DNA of 64,000 nucleotides from Dreissena polymorpha (taxonomy: Eukaryota > Mollusca > Bivalvia > Myida > Dreissenidae). A program made the position numbers and the translations under genes. Position 1 is the first letter of the stretch, and each line of letters starts with the position of its first letter. Of the stretch, positions 1 through 13,022 are shown piece by piece. The stretch covers positions 126,423,472 to 126,487,471 of the forward strand of contig NC_068355.1 in the NCBI RefSeq assembly GCF_020536995.1, given 5' to 3'. The notes under the pieces are model-generated. The model made no database searches. It was not told the origin of the DNA and saw only the letters and a list, made by a program, of their open reading frames with translations.

Positions 1-275
1 GTGTTGCATTTTTGTCGCATGCCAATATATACTTTATTGAACAACTAGACGTTAAAAGTATAGCTTTTTAAATATGTATATTAAATTGTTGTTGTTTGTC
101 AAAGTGGTATTTTTAATAGAAATCATGATAAACCATTACATGCTAGAAAAGTGTGTGCTTCAATGTAAACCAATCACGCTTAATTAAGAATGTTTAATGG
201 TCAAATGTTTCCTTCAATATGACATTGCAATTATGTGCTTTGTTTCCTTGGGTTGGTTTATATTTACTTTTTTTT

Positions 276-394
<119 letters not shown>

Positions 395-1205
395 TCTGCC
401 TTTTTACTCAAATAAATCTATAAAATACCTTTATGATTTCTTAACTGAATGGTTGTTGTTTTGTTGTTTTCTGCAAAAGGTTAAGAACAGTAATCTGATA
501 TCAGATAAAAAGGCCAAATTTATTCGTCGACTAATTTAACTGCCGAGTAGAAATACCATTAGATTTACTAACACATGTCTAATCACTTCAAATAATAAAA
601 GTCATTGATTTTTAAGGTATGTCCGAACGCGAGTTTTACTTTAGAAAGAAAATATGGTACCAGTTAGAGTTATAATCTGCATACGATTGCTTTCATTGTA
701 TGTATTTACAATAATGCATTACCGATAGCCCTAATGTGCTTAGATGATATTGGAATAAGTCGATACTAAATCCTAAAACTTGCTGTTGTTTCAATCACAT
801 GAATTTCTCAAAAATTCAAGCATTGACTTGCGTTTTTTTAACGAATGGCAGAGACTTAAGATCTCTAATTTGCTATTTAATATTTGCTCTATTCCACTGG
901 CGAGTTGTTTTAAACAGCACTCTCCTTGCAATTTGTAAATGTAATAGAATGCAAAAATATTGATAAAAGCTAAATGACAAAAAAGAAGCGAAAGCAATAG
1001 TTCTATCATTCTTGATCACCTGAACGCATTGGATGTGTATTAAGCCCGTTTGGGCTTAAGCATTCTCATCTTATACCAAAATAATTTGTCTTAATATGCT
1101 TTAAAATCCCAGATTGATTTGATTGCAAATCTCTTTAATTCAGTCACACCAGCTGAAGCAGTTGCTTTGCTCCCACTTTTATTCCTAAACAGCTCGGTAT
1201 GATCA

Positions 1206-1208
<3 letters not shown>

Positions 1209-1274
<66 letters not shown>
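1209..1274. repeat. (TA)n microsatellite
   Basis: About 65 bp of TA repeat. The corresponding position in the second duplication copy (about 32455-32475) lacks the expansion. Confidence 0.95.
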
Positions 1275-1279
<5 letters not shown>

Positions 1280-1474
1280 CTATTTTTATAAGAAATACTA
1301 CGTTGTGAACATAAAATGTTCGATAAAAACAAAAAACAGTATGTGGTGCATATTATCATAAAATTACCTTACAGCGTAATATTACTTTGTATGGAAATCA
1401 ACAAAAGGAGATTGTCTTAGCAAATCTAGCATTCATTCACAGACATTAACCAGCAAGGCTAAGAGAGGGTCAGA

Positions 1475-2736
<1,262 letters not shown>

Positions 2737-3857
2737 CGAGCTATAGAGTGTATGCTGCAACAATAATTACAAAACACAGGGATCGATGGAGAGCAAGTTG
2801 GTTCTCTTTCCTTATATGAGGAGATAAACCTCATTAATTTAAATATGAATTTCAGGGTTTACAAAACAACAACTGCTGTCATTATTCTAAATGTTCGGAC
2901 ACTTACAAATGATTTTTTCCTCGTTTCAGAAAATATTTCCAAAAGTAACTGTTTGAACATTTATAGAAACTATAAAAATATTATTGATTTATCTACGTTT
3001 ACATCTTTCAAAAGGTTAAACATATTGAACGTGGACTATATATAAATAGATAAGCATTCGTATACTTCAGTATGAACCTCTTATTCTTCAAATTCATCTG
3101 TCACTAATATATACTATCAGTGTGCTCATGAGAAGAAAGCTGAGGCATGAGAAGTACACAAGCCATAAGTGAGTATCAGAAAGCGAATGGAGAGGTGCAG
3201 AAGAAGATACAATTGACCAAGGAGTAGGGGATTGAGGATCAAACTAAGAACATTGACAGAGAGATTACCACAATCAGCGTTAAGAAGGCTTACTGCACGT
3301 TCAAGAAACTTAGACCACTCAGCCCAAATCCGGTTTTAAAGCAGACGCTAACGGGAAACAAGCTGAACGAGAGTGTTGAAGTCCTGAACAGATGGACTGA
3401 ATACTGCAGCGACCGATATAACTATATATATATGCATATACATAACAAACACACACTACAAGGACGGTGCTTAGTGGTGAAATAGGTGTTGTTTAATTCC
3501 GAATATTTGAAATATGAAAATAAAATTTGCAAATCTGCAAAAATAGAATATGTGATAAATTATCTGTTGAAATGGAAGAGATTTGCACATATTGATCATA
3601 CGTTACACCACTTTGCACAAATGGATCATACGTTACACAACATTAATTTCAACAATAACATCCACTAGAATCAAATATTATTGTACGACACAAGGTCGAC
3701 AGTTCGATTCATTACATATGAAGTGTATTCTGTCACAGTCTGTTACCTTTTCATGTGCTTTTCTCATGACCAAAAAACCCACCTAACTTTAAGCACGTAC
3801 GAATGGATACAAAATATTCGTTACAATAACACCTGCTTTAAAACACGTCACTCGCAT
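2737..3857. other. Non-coding stretch, no gene seen
   Basis: AT-rich sequence between the CAGA minisatellite and the second duplicated block. Part of it (about 3120-3415) has purine-rich text with a weakly protein-like plus-strand frame ('YQKANGEVQKKIQLTKE'), broken by stops. It could be a decayed fragment, but I cannot name it. This stretch has no counterpart in the second copy. Confidence 0.5.
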
Positions 3858-5240
3858 TCAGAGAAAACAAGTTGACATACTTTACCGCAATTATTTTAGA
3901 TACGGCATTCCCGCTCAGGTAACATATTACGTGAGAAAGAACCGGATTGAGCAGGGTTTTATGTTTTAACGCGAGCGACTTAGTAGGTTTTTTAAAGAGA
4001 ATGCATCGAGCGTAAACCACTGCAAATTGATCAGTTTCCACAGTGTATACATTCTTAAACTAAAAAAATAATTATAATAAGTCCTCATTGTTGTTTATTT
4101 GCTAATAATATTCACGAGAACGGGAATGAATAAATGATAAATTCATGCAAAATTCAAACCGCTTGTGCATGTTGTCTAAGAAAAATTTTAACATTTATTT
4201 ATAGGTTATAATAAAGTGCGTCTTTTCAAAAGAACAACATTTCAAAAGGTTAGGTAATACAATCAAAATTTCATTCTTTATTACATGCCAGCTATCATTT
4301 ATATTAAATAATTAACTCCATTTACAGGGAAACTTTCCTGATCTGCGGTCCTAATACATGTTGTCCTCACTTTCGACACAAGTAGCGCGTGTTTGCTCAA
4401 TTAAAAAATAACCCCCTTCGCGTGTGACATTTACGTGATGATGAGGAAAAAAGTTGAAAATAAAAGTACATCATTGTTGTGCATGAAAGGCTAATCTAAA
4501 TGACATTATTTTTAATAGACCGGATGCTAAATCAATTAAATTTTGAACGTTTTAAAGTTTTGTGATGTTTCTTCATCTGGTTAAGGTTTACTGGTGTAAG
4601 TGTTGCCTTAACGTAAACTACATGTTCAAACAGGTTATTTATCATACAAAGAAACATACTATACCCACGGTTGCAAGATTCACCTACTTTTCTTAACCGT
4701 GATTATCAGTGATACTTTCTAGTAGTATACCTTAAATTGCACATAACACTTTAAGTTACGACATATTATTTAGTTTCGGGTTAGACCGGGTAGTGAGAAG
4801 GGTAGATATTTGTTTTTTAATTATTATTTATATAACGCAAGTGTTTTGTAGCCTTCTTGGAGCTGGGCATACTAAGTATGATGCATGTTTCTTAATTATT
4901 CCGTTTAAGTCAGCGATATAGTAGAGTATGTATTGCACTTGATTATTTCAACAGTATGATGGTCAAAATTAATGTGAGCGAGGACATGCAGACAGTTTCT
5001 ATTATGTCTTTATACGAATGTCTGACCTGACATCTTGTTATTACTATTACTCATTGTATCAGATAATTTCAAATTAACCATGTGTATACAACTTTTTGCA
5101 CAAATCCCTCTTGTCCTAAGCCTTAAGATTGAAATTCACACATGCAGGTCAAAGTGAAAGAATGGTCGTAAAACACATTCCAGACTTGGAACTCTTTGGG
5201 GACGATCAGATTTGCTTTTATGCTTGGCAGTTCTTGGCGT
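3858..5240. repeat. Segmental duplication, block 2, copy 1
   Basis: Matches 33580-35048 in the same orientation. It starts with 'agagaaaacaagt' and includes the shared 'gggttttatgttttaacgcg' and 'cagttcttggc' sequences. Open frames in it (for example minus 3838-4041) are not kept in the second copy, so the block is non-coding. Small indels separate the copies. Confidence 0.85.
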
Positions 5241-5609
5241 GTGATAGAGATTAGACAAAAATAGGTTTTTGTATCTGTGTACTAACTTGTAATCGACAAA
5301 TTTAAAACAGGTTTTCACGGCGAGGCTTGCTGAAGAGGGATTATGTGTATTGTGGTTTAAACATCAAGTCTACAACGACCTTCAGAAGGGGGTAATATGA
5401 ATATCCCACCCATTTCGTTTGTGAACAAAACAGTATTATGATGTGTACCCATTTTGATTTTTACAGAATGGATTTACGTTTGATTTGTTCATAGGTCTGG
5501 TAGTCTTACTTAGCAATACTCATGTTAATAATGCGAAATAACTTAGGGCTTTATAAAGTAGGTTTTTAAAAGTAAGTATAATCTCAACATATATATTCTT
5601 ATAAGAAGA

Positions 5610-6195
5610 ATGTAGGTACACAATTAAAAAAGATAAAACTTTAGTAAAGAAGGTTCATTTGAGAAAAAATATATCATAGGTTTGATGTACAGTATATATT
5701 AAAATCTTAGGTCTGAACATACACAAGCCAAAATAACAATAGGCAAAGTAATCACAAAGGGAAAATACACATTTTATAATAAATATTGCTTCTATAAACA
5801 ATATATTTAGGGTATATTTAGATACATATTTTAAAGCCTTTTTAACGAGTTCTCCATTGTAAAAACATTTGTGTTGCATTAAGGGAGATAATTCAAAACT
5901 CATTTGAAAGAGCGAACATAAGTTAAGCCCCTTCATCTGGTTGACCAAAGTACAAGTTATTGACATTTGAATATTGGCGTACACAATAAACTTAAAGACA
6001 GTCAAACAAGTAATAAGTATACGCAAAACATTAAAAGTTGACCATAGAAACACACCAAAGGGAGAGCCAAGACCTTTCCTTCGCCACGGGACGCACTTGA
6101 TTCTACTAACAACCATCACCTTAAACTATTGAGTACACTAATATCATCAACACAATCATCGTAACAATCCTTAAAGATTTCTAACTTGCGTCAAC
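5610..6195. repeat. Triplicated block 3, copy 1
   Basis: Related to 35049-35505 and to 51233-51865, same orientation. Shared landmarks are 'ggggagataattt', 'aagccccttcagct' (here 'aagccccttcatct'), 'gaatattggcgtac' and, in the first and third copies, the tail with 'caaagggagag' and 'catcgtaacaatcct'. A 154-codon minus-strand frame (5655-6119) is open only in this copy and is interrupted in the others, so I do not call it a gene. Confidence 0.85.
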
Positions 6196-6483
6196 ATATA
6201 GCATTTAAAATTATATTTCACGTAAATTTCACTGGTGGGCTTTTGCGAACGTATAAGGTATCTTAAAACAAAGGCTGCAACGTTTCATGAGTTTCTATAT
6301 ATATATTTTTTAACACATTTTATTTCGAGAATGAATATACAATTATGAACAATAACACAAGCATGTAATACAATCAGAAATGAACAGAATTACATATGCA
6401 ATACATATAAGATTAGCTATCTAATGCATGTAATTTTGTGTTGAAAAAACCCACAACATTTATGGTGTATAGATGAAAAAAAA

Positions 6484-6735
6484 CAACAAGAGATGTGTTG
6501 TCAGAAACACAATGGCCCCTATTGCGCCGCTTCGATTTTTTTTACCTTTGACCTTGAATGATGACCTTGACCTTTCACTATTCAAAATGTGCAGCTCCAC
6601 GAGATACACATGCATGCCAACTATGAAGTTGCTATCTTAAATATGCCATAAGTTATGACGAAACTTTAATATTGGCTAAAGACAGGCCAAAAACGATATA
6701 CCCCCGATCTATCAATCCGGGGGCATAAACAATTG
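6484..6735 (+). repeat. Dispersed bivalve-type repeat ending in CCGGGGGCATAAA
   Basis: Begins 'aacaagagatgtgttgtcag', contains 'gaccttgacctttcac' and ends 'cccccgatctatcaatccgg' followed by gggcataaac. From memory this layout matches a high-copy interspersed repeat of bivalve genomes whose copies usually carry a GACA tract before the end. It has no coding potential. Confidence 0.6.
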
Positions 6736-7383
6736 TTAATGTTTTGCATGAATACTATTGTATTAGTTTTTATTTTGTATTATCATTATGATTATGTAAA
6801 AGATGCAAGAGAAAAGAAAAATTTGTCAAGCATGCTACTAATTCTTATAGTTGTGTAAGCAATCTTCATTTAAGCATTCAAGAATACAATGGAAGCAATG
6901 ATATTTTGTCAGACAGTGTAGTTGTACATCTCACAGTTTCACTTAACAACTTAAATAAGCTTCATATAAAAGCGAAAATGAAGCAAGAGGTGTGCAATAT
7001 AAAGACAGAAAGTCTAATTGAAAAGAGTTAAATGACTATATACGTATGTTTACCGTATGCTTAACACAATCACACGCATACTATTTAAACATTAAACACG
7101 TATACATTATTCATACTTCATACTTTCAGCAATATTTTTGCATGACTGTTGTTTGCAAAAATACTTCAAATATTAATAAACACAATGAAAGAAATTTATG
7201 TATTTAAAAGATATATACATTTTCTTCTTTTCTATCACACACATACCCGTGTTTTTCTGGATAATAAAACATGTATAAGGCATCTATAAAGTGGTTCCCA
7301 TCATATGATACAAATTCTGAAACATATTACTATACAATTACCTATAAACTATGGATTATTTCATGCATAAGTCTCTTCTACAG
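6736..7383. other. Non-coding stretch
   Basis: AT-rich sequence with no frame or motif I can support. Confidence 0.5.
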
Positions 7384-7808
7384 GCGGAGTCTTCCTATAT
7401 TCGATATTTCGGCGCTATCCACGACATCTTTCGGAGATGCACCGACCAAGGGTGATCAAACATCGACCAGAGGCTGATTAGCTGTCCGCTGCTGCTCTTT
7501 TATCTGCCATAACCATTTTGAGGCTGATTTTGCTTGCCTGCAGACATATTCTATTGCCCGTCTCCTTGCCATTCCAGTAATGCCCAGTACTCCGTAGGCC
7601 TTCAAGAGTGACTGCCTGGCAACGACCCGACTGCCAACCTCAATAGGGAGGCGAAGGTCTTCCATCCCTGTCGTCGGCACTCATCGAATACGCTGGTTTT
7701 TGGCCTTCTTTCTCTCGTGTGCCTCCTCAATTCGCTCTTCCCATGGCACTGTAAGTTCCAGAATAACTTACTTCTTCGTTACTCTTGACAGCAACAACAC
7801 GTCAGGAC
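7384..7808 (-). pseudogene. Retroelement ORF fragment, PD-(D/E)XK-like C-terminal domain
   Basis: The minus strand reads, in one frame with two stop codons, PDVLLLSRVTKK, then VILELTVPWEERIEEAHERK, then, after a stop, an EVGSRVVARQSLLKAYGVLG segment ending in ASKWLW. This order (a PD motif, an E-L-T-V-P-W-E motif, an EVG block, a LGxTG block and a WLW end) is one I recall downstream of the reverse transcriptase in a family of animal non-LTR-like elements. PD plus E-L-T-V suggests a restriction-like endonuclease fold. The reverse transcriptase itself is absent, so this is a short, dead 3' fragment. The family name is uncertain; the fragment identity is moderately secure. Confidence 0.55.
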
Positions 7809-7849
7809 TGTATCAAGCATTTGGTAAGAATTATGACCCGTGTTTCACT

Positions 7850-7990
7850 TAGAATATGCATATTGTTGGTAAAACTATCTCTTTGGGGGGGTGGGGGAGA
7901 TCTAAAGAATGCTCTATCAGAGGGAATTGAACCCATGACGTCCAGGTCGCTAGGCGGACACCATATCGATAACACCACCGTGACCAGCTT
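7850..7990 (-). repeat. tRNA-derived SINE fragment
   Basis: The minus strand carries 'gatatggtgtccgcctagcg' followed by a B-box-like 'gggttcaattccc', then a body with 'agagcattctttagatctcc'. The same head occurs in plus orientation at 55480 and in a degraded minus copy at 53985. The A/B-box spacing fits a Pol III promoter of a tRNA-derived SINE. Confidence 0.65.
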
Positions 7991-8399
7991 ATTAGCAGGG
8001 CTATACCACTCTTTGTTCTCAAAAAAGTATGTTGAAGTTTTGCATGGAAATTTAAAGTATATTTCAAATTTGCGTGCAACTAGTACATATATCTTAAACT
8101 GCTACAGAAATTGAAAATACACATGTCTTTGGGATCATCATGGGAAATCACTCAATAATGTACTAAATTCTTAGCAGTATTATGCCTCTTTTGTATATTT
8201 TTTTTAGCAACAACTTGATATCTTCACGAGTACTACACATATTGAAATCAAACTGTGCATATGCGTTTAAGGTTTTGATAAACTGTCACTTACATAGGAC
8301 TATAACTTTGACCAACCTTTTAGCATGGTTATGCCTTCTTTTGTACCTTGTAAAGTCACGTTTCATGTTTATGTGCAGTTTGAAATTAGTTTAAACATG

Positions 8400-8650
8400 T
8401 GCATGTAACAATAAAAAGAAGAGAAACTCCAGCTGCTGGAGCAATGTTGCATTCTTCTTACACAATTTATTGGTCCTTTATTTAAGGCAAGTGACCAATT
8501 GCCAAAACAGTAGGAAACAGCACAAAAAAATAAACAACATACACACATAGTAGAATAGAATATACATAGTAGAATAGAGCCGGTGTCACCGCCTTGGAAC
8601 GGTCGATTCAAAGCACTGGGGGTTTAAACCGGTTATAGAGTGCTCAACCA
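8400..8650 (-). repeat. Dispersed repeat, minus copy
   Basis: The reverse complement of this stretch matches 22850-23060. Shared text includes 'cagtgctttg', 'ggcaattggtcactcgcctt', 'aataaaggacca' and 'ctggagtttctcttctt'. There are two copies in inverted orientation about 14 kb apart. No coding potential is seen; the class is unknown. Confidence 0.75.
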
Positions 8651-9990
8651 CACACTTGGACCAGCAATATTAATTATACATATAAGTGTAAATAAATTTT
8701 AACCTCATAGCATTGCAACTCAACTTTAACAATAATAAAAGGGAATTAAAACACATTCAATTTAATTACCATTTAATTACTGAATTGTATGAGAGAGACC
8801 AGAGCAACAGAATTACAACTTTTTGAGGATCGATTAAATAAAATTATGAACAAGTGTCCACTACATCCCATCTGTTTAAGTACATATCTCTGTAACTTCT
8901 ACTGATATTCAATTGAAACATCACACACAATTCTTCAGGAGATCATCGTGTGAGGTCACTGAATAAGAACCATGTGTCTGAGCTGTAATTTAGCAGAATT
9001 ATGCCCCTTGTTGTAATTGTTGTACTTAAGAAATTCAGGTAAGTGTTTGCGTGCAGCAACTATCTTTAGCTGACTTGCAGGCCTAGCATATGGTTGCATT
9101 TCGGGCTAGTTAGGTTAATCTTGCTTAAAATAGATGGTAAGTTTTTGCTCAATAACTTCAGCTATGATAGTGATATTTGGCTGCAATTGTGTTTCAATGA
9201 CATCTACTTCTCGATAGAGGTATTATGCTGTATTTTTTCATTTTGTATCTTATATGCAGACTTTGGGTGGGATTGCATTTGGGGCCAAGATCGTTGTTAC
9301 TTAAAATTCACAAATGGTTTCCACTTAATAAATTAAGTTTGGATGGAGGAATTGTGATATAATGCTGTGTATAGGTACCTATCGCACATACAAGCTATTA
9401 AACTAAATTAAATTCAACTAAATTTACTGGTAAATAGTTTCTTTGAATGGAAACATTAGTGTTTTGATAAAGAAAAAAAAAGCTTTGAGTTAACATATCA
9501 TTTTATCATATGCCACGAAAGTAATACAGCTATTCAACTTCAAATTTGTCTTTGTTGACATTTTATCAGGTATATGACATAAAATGTACTTACTCTATCA
9601 AAGACGAGAAAAACCGAGCACTCTCATGTGTTTGGACAGATCTTGATTTTTTAAAGGATTTTTCATGTCAAAATATGTCAAGTTTCACAGGCATTTAAGG
9701 AAAACTTTCAATTATTGTGTGGATGTACCAAAAATACCCAGGACCGATTATTAGTAACTGATGAACAAATCTTCATACATTTGTTGAAATGTTAATACGT
9801 GTATATAGAACGTCTTTTATATGGATTTTGATGTTAAACTGTAATAAATATTTGATTTATAGTTTTTGCATTCTATGGTAAACAATACATACCACTTCAT
9901 CAATAAGTAACTGTTCAAGTGTGGTATAAAAAGACACGTATTTTGTGATGCAGTAAGAATATGCAGCTCTTACACTAACGATATAAGCCA
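8651..9990. other. Non-coding stretch
   Basis: AT-rich. No exon, RNA gene or structured repeat could be supported. Confidence 0.5.
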
Positions 9991-9994
9991 TGCT

Positions 9995-10240
9995 CTGTGA
10001 AAAGTGGGTTTAACGCATGTGCATAAAGTGTCGTCCCAGATTACCATGTGTAGTCTGTACAGGCTTATCAGGGACGAAACTCCGCCTAGACTGGATTTCC
10101 CCCTAGAAAAGAACTCCTTTAAACAGAAAATCCATAAAGCGGAAAGTGTCGTCCCTGATTAGCCTGCCTGGAATTCTCGGTACAATATTAGACGGCACTA
10201 CGCTAGGCTTTACGCCTTGATGTCCCCGAATGCGGCTAAC
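9995..10240 (+). mobile_element. GTGTCGTCCC-type MITE, diverged copy
   Basis: Starts with a degraded 'gggtttaacgcatgtgcataa' end and contains 'agtgtcgtcccagatta', 'caggcttatcagggacgaaa', 'aaagcggaaagtgtcgtccc' and 'tgattagcctg'. The internal 'tcgtccc...gggacga' segments form nested inverted repeats. The right end has decayed. I recognise the consensus as a very abundant bivalve MITE. Confidence 0.7.
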
Positions 10241-10369
10241 ATGAATTTAAACCAAAGAAGGTTCTTTATCGAATTTTCTTAAATTCGATTTTTGAAGTAA
10301 GTAACTAGAAGTTGCAGAAAAATCTCGCATATGCAACGCCCGAGCCTTAAAAAGACAAAAGTTCTTCCG

Positions 10370-10560
10370 TAAAAGCGGAAAGTGTCGTCACTCATTGGGC
10401 TATGCGGACTTATCATTTTTGTTTGTTTAAGCGATGTCTCTTCTTTACGAAAATCCTGTGTATGCGAAAAGTGTCGTCCCTGATTAGATTGTGCAGACTT
10501 CACTGGCTAATCTGGAACAAAACTGTACGCACATGAACTTAGCCCCGTTGTCCAAGAACG
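10370..10560 (+). mobile_element. GTGTCGTCCC-type MITE, partial copy
   Basis: Contains two 'agtgtcgtc' segments (about 10380 and 10470) and a right end 'ggctaatctggaacaaaact', then 'acgcacatgaacttagcccc'. The middle is replaced by unrelated sequence. Same family as the preceding copy. Confidence 0.65.
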
Positions 10561-10936
10561 AGGAACATATTTATATCAGTTGCCGTACATAATATGTTTA
10601 AACTGCTTTAAGAAATAACATAATTTACTAAAGCTTTCGGTAATTTTATAATAGCTTGGATCTATTGAGATGCAATTGAAAATTAAAGAAATTAACATCC
10701 AAACATACCATTGGATAAAATATGGAGATATACGTGAAAGCTAAATAACATGCCATGTTTTCATAAGACGTATTCATTGTTTATTTTAACATATCAACAG
10801 GAAATGAATACGGACATGTTACAATGTTGCAAACAGAACAACAGAACAAATGTTAATTTTTATAAACCTTAAATGTTTATATCAACGTCTTTTACCAGGA
10901 GCAGAATGAAACGATCTCACTAATACAACTGAACAT

Positions 10937-11155
10937 CGCGCTGGGAAAATGGGGCTTAATGCAGATGCACTTTCCGCCGTAATTCGATGTTAGCTAAAAA
11001 GATATTTCCTTTCAAAACGAAGTATATCTTAAATGCGGAAAGTTACAGATTATTAGTTACAGATCGTTACAGATTAAACTGTGCGGAGTGAACAGGCTTA
11101 TCTGGGACGAAACTTTACGCATATGTATTAAGCCCTGTTTTCCCAGTGCTAGGCT
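10937..11155 (+). mobile_element. GTGTCGTCCC-type MITE, copy with both ends
   Basis: Left end 'gctgggaaaatggggcttaa' and right end 'ttaagccctgttttcccagt' are inverted repeats about 25 bp long, enclosing about 215 bp. The internal 'aaatgcggaaagttacag' and 'ggcttatctgggacgaaact' match the other copies. A short internal stretch repeats 'cagattattagttacagatc'. Confidence 0.75.
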
Positions 11156-12060
11156 CATTTCATGTATACCAAGTAACTAAATACCATACTATTTCTCTTT
11201 GATGTATGACTTGGGGACCATAGTCACAATGAGGATGACGAAGTCTCGTGAGTAATGTTTTGCCTTGCATAAACCATATTTCAATTATGTTGCCAGAGAC
11301 CTTCTCGTCATGCTTAATTCTATTTTTAATTGACCCGCGTTCAGGGAAAGCTGTACTTAATGCACGAGAAATGTAGAAAAAGTCTACCTATCAATGGCAG
11401 AAATTAGACAAACCTGTTATATTTAACTCAGTATTCATAGCTTCTTTAAACAAAAATAGAATGCCCACATACATAGAACGCTGACGTATAATTTTCGTAG
11501 ATTTCATGTTTTACAACCGGCACATTAATAACCGGATACATTCATATAATTTTGTCTTAAGACATGTTTTATCACGATTTTCCATTCAAAACGCAATACA
11601 ATACATCCGCTTGTGTTAGACTCCACGTGCGTTGGCGTGCGTGCTAGATTAAAATTATTAAGACAGTTTATTCAAAACTTTAATTGCGTCTTCCCTATGC
11701 TTATATGAACTTATAAGCAAATTGGGATAACATCTACTACTTTCAAATGTTTCATAATTATGGGATTTTACGAAACAGATTAATTGACATTATGCTGTAC
11801 ATTTTATGTAAAAATTCGTACCTTTTGTTTTGCACTTGCACGTTTTCTCCCGTGATTTATCGCGTAATTAATCGTAAAAGCACGCGTTGGTTCACGAACT
11901 AGCAACTCTTCGACAAATCCGAAAATGCTAGCCTCTATTAAAATTAAAAAAACTTATTTTGATTGATGTTTTTTTGTTGTCTGTTGCACGTTTGCGGCAT
12001 ACAGCTCGAAAAGTATACATGCGTGAGTGCTTACACCATCTGTTCATATGAACAACTATA
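11156..12060. other. Non-coding stretch
   Basis: AT-rich. No gene or named repeat could be supported. Confidence 0.5.
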
Positions 12061-12326
12061 TTAAAGTCGCCTTTTTACGGTTTGGTAAATTGACATTTTT
12101 TTTTTCAGAATCGCAAACTTTCGTTGTTGTTATGATATTTGTGAGGAACCAGTAATACTGAACATTTACCATGCTCTAAAATATCCATTATATGCATTTT
12201 TGACGATTTCAAAACCTGAAAATTATAAAGCGCGAAACGATTGAATAATTTAGAGAGTTGTGTTGTTGTCGTTTATGATGGTACGAGGATTGCTTATATA
12301 AAGTATAAAATGTATATCGCATTGTA

Positions 12327-12405
12327 TGAGCACGGATGGCCGAGTGATGTAAGTGATAGACTTTTAATCCAGGTGAATCGAGCCCAGTTGAGGGTTACTT
12401 TTGCC
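12327..12405 (+). repeat. tRNA-derived SINE head (Leu/Ser-like)
   Basis: 'acggatggccgagtgatgta' resembles the 5' end and A box of a class II tRNA, followed by 'gaatcgagccc' as a B-box-like sequence and 'agttgagggttactttt'. The tRNA fold is degraded, so this is a pseudo-tRNA or SINE head inside the foldback arm. Confidence 0.6.
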
Positions 12406-12544
12406 TTTCCTTAAAGGGGCGTTTTCACAGATTTTGGCATTTATTGAAGTTTGTCATTTATTTGCTTTATTTTGATAAATATAAACACTGGACCTAAAAA
12501 TCTCCAGTAAACAAACAACACTAAAACAATAAAAAAAAGAAAAA

Positions 12545-12640
12545 AAGTAACCCTCAACCGGGCTCGAACTACTCACCCCTGGAGTCCTGGAGTAAAAGTC
12601 TACCGCTTTGACCGCTCGGTCATCCGTTCTCATGCTATGA
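12545..12640 (-). repeat. tRNA-derived SINE head, inverted partner
   Basis: The reverse complement reads 'acggatgaccgagcggtcaa', then 'agtagttcgagcccggttga', then 'gggttactttttt'. It is better preserved than the plus-strand partner at 12327 and keeps recognisable A and B boxes. The spacer between the two heads is about 140 bp. Confidence 0.65.
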
Positions 12641-13022
12641 GGGGATGCATTTTTTTTTTACTTTATATAAACAATTCTCGACAACAACAGAACTTTCTAA
12701 ATTATTCAATCGTTTCGCGTTGCAACGCTTTATGATTTTCAGGTTTTCAAATCGTCATAAGATGCATATAATGGCTATTTTAGAGCATGGTAAATGTTCA
12801 GTATTACTATTTCCTCACACATATCATAACTCCAACGAAAATTTACGAATTGAAACATTTTTATTTTTATTTTGTCAATTTACCAAAACGTGAATAGGCC
12901 CCTTTAATGTTATTCTTGCTTTTTTACTGGAGCTTTTTAGATCCATTGTTCACATTTATCAATAGAAAGCATTTGATGACACATTTCAATACACGGCATT
13001 CTCTGTGAAAAGGTCCCTTTAA

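Larger units (their letters stand above)
12061..13022. mobile_element. Palindromic TTAA-ended foldback with tRNA-SINE arms
   Basis: Sequence from 12061 ('ttaaagtcgcc...tttggtaaattgac') returns inverted at 12870-12907 ('gtcaatttaccaaaa...ggcccctttaa'), giving arms of about 350 bp. A second set of TTAA-anchored ends lies at 12411 ('ttaaaggggcgttttcacag') and, inverted, at 13003-13022 ('ctgtgaaaaggtccctttaa'). Each arm carries a tRNA-like segment. The structure looks like two related TTAA-target elements interleaved or rearranged into a hairpin. There is no transposase, so it would be non-autonomous. Confidence 0.7.

Noticed and set aside
5655-6119. 154-codon minus-strand frame
   Set aside because: The same block at 35049-35505 and 51233-51865 has stops in the corresponding frame, so it is not conserved as coding.
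12327-12640. Functional tRNA-Leu or tRNA-Ser genes
   Set aside because: The A and B boxes are visible, but the cloverleaf is not intact and the sequences sit in transposon arms; they are better explained as SINE heads.
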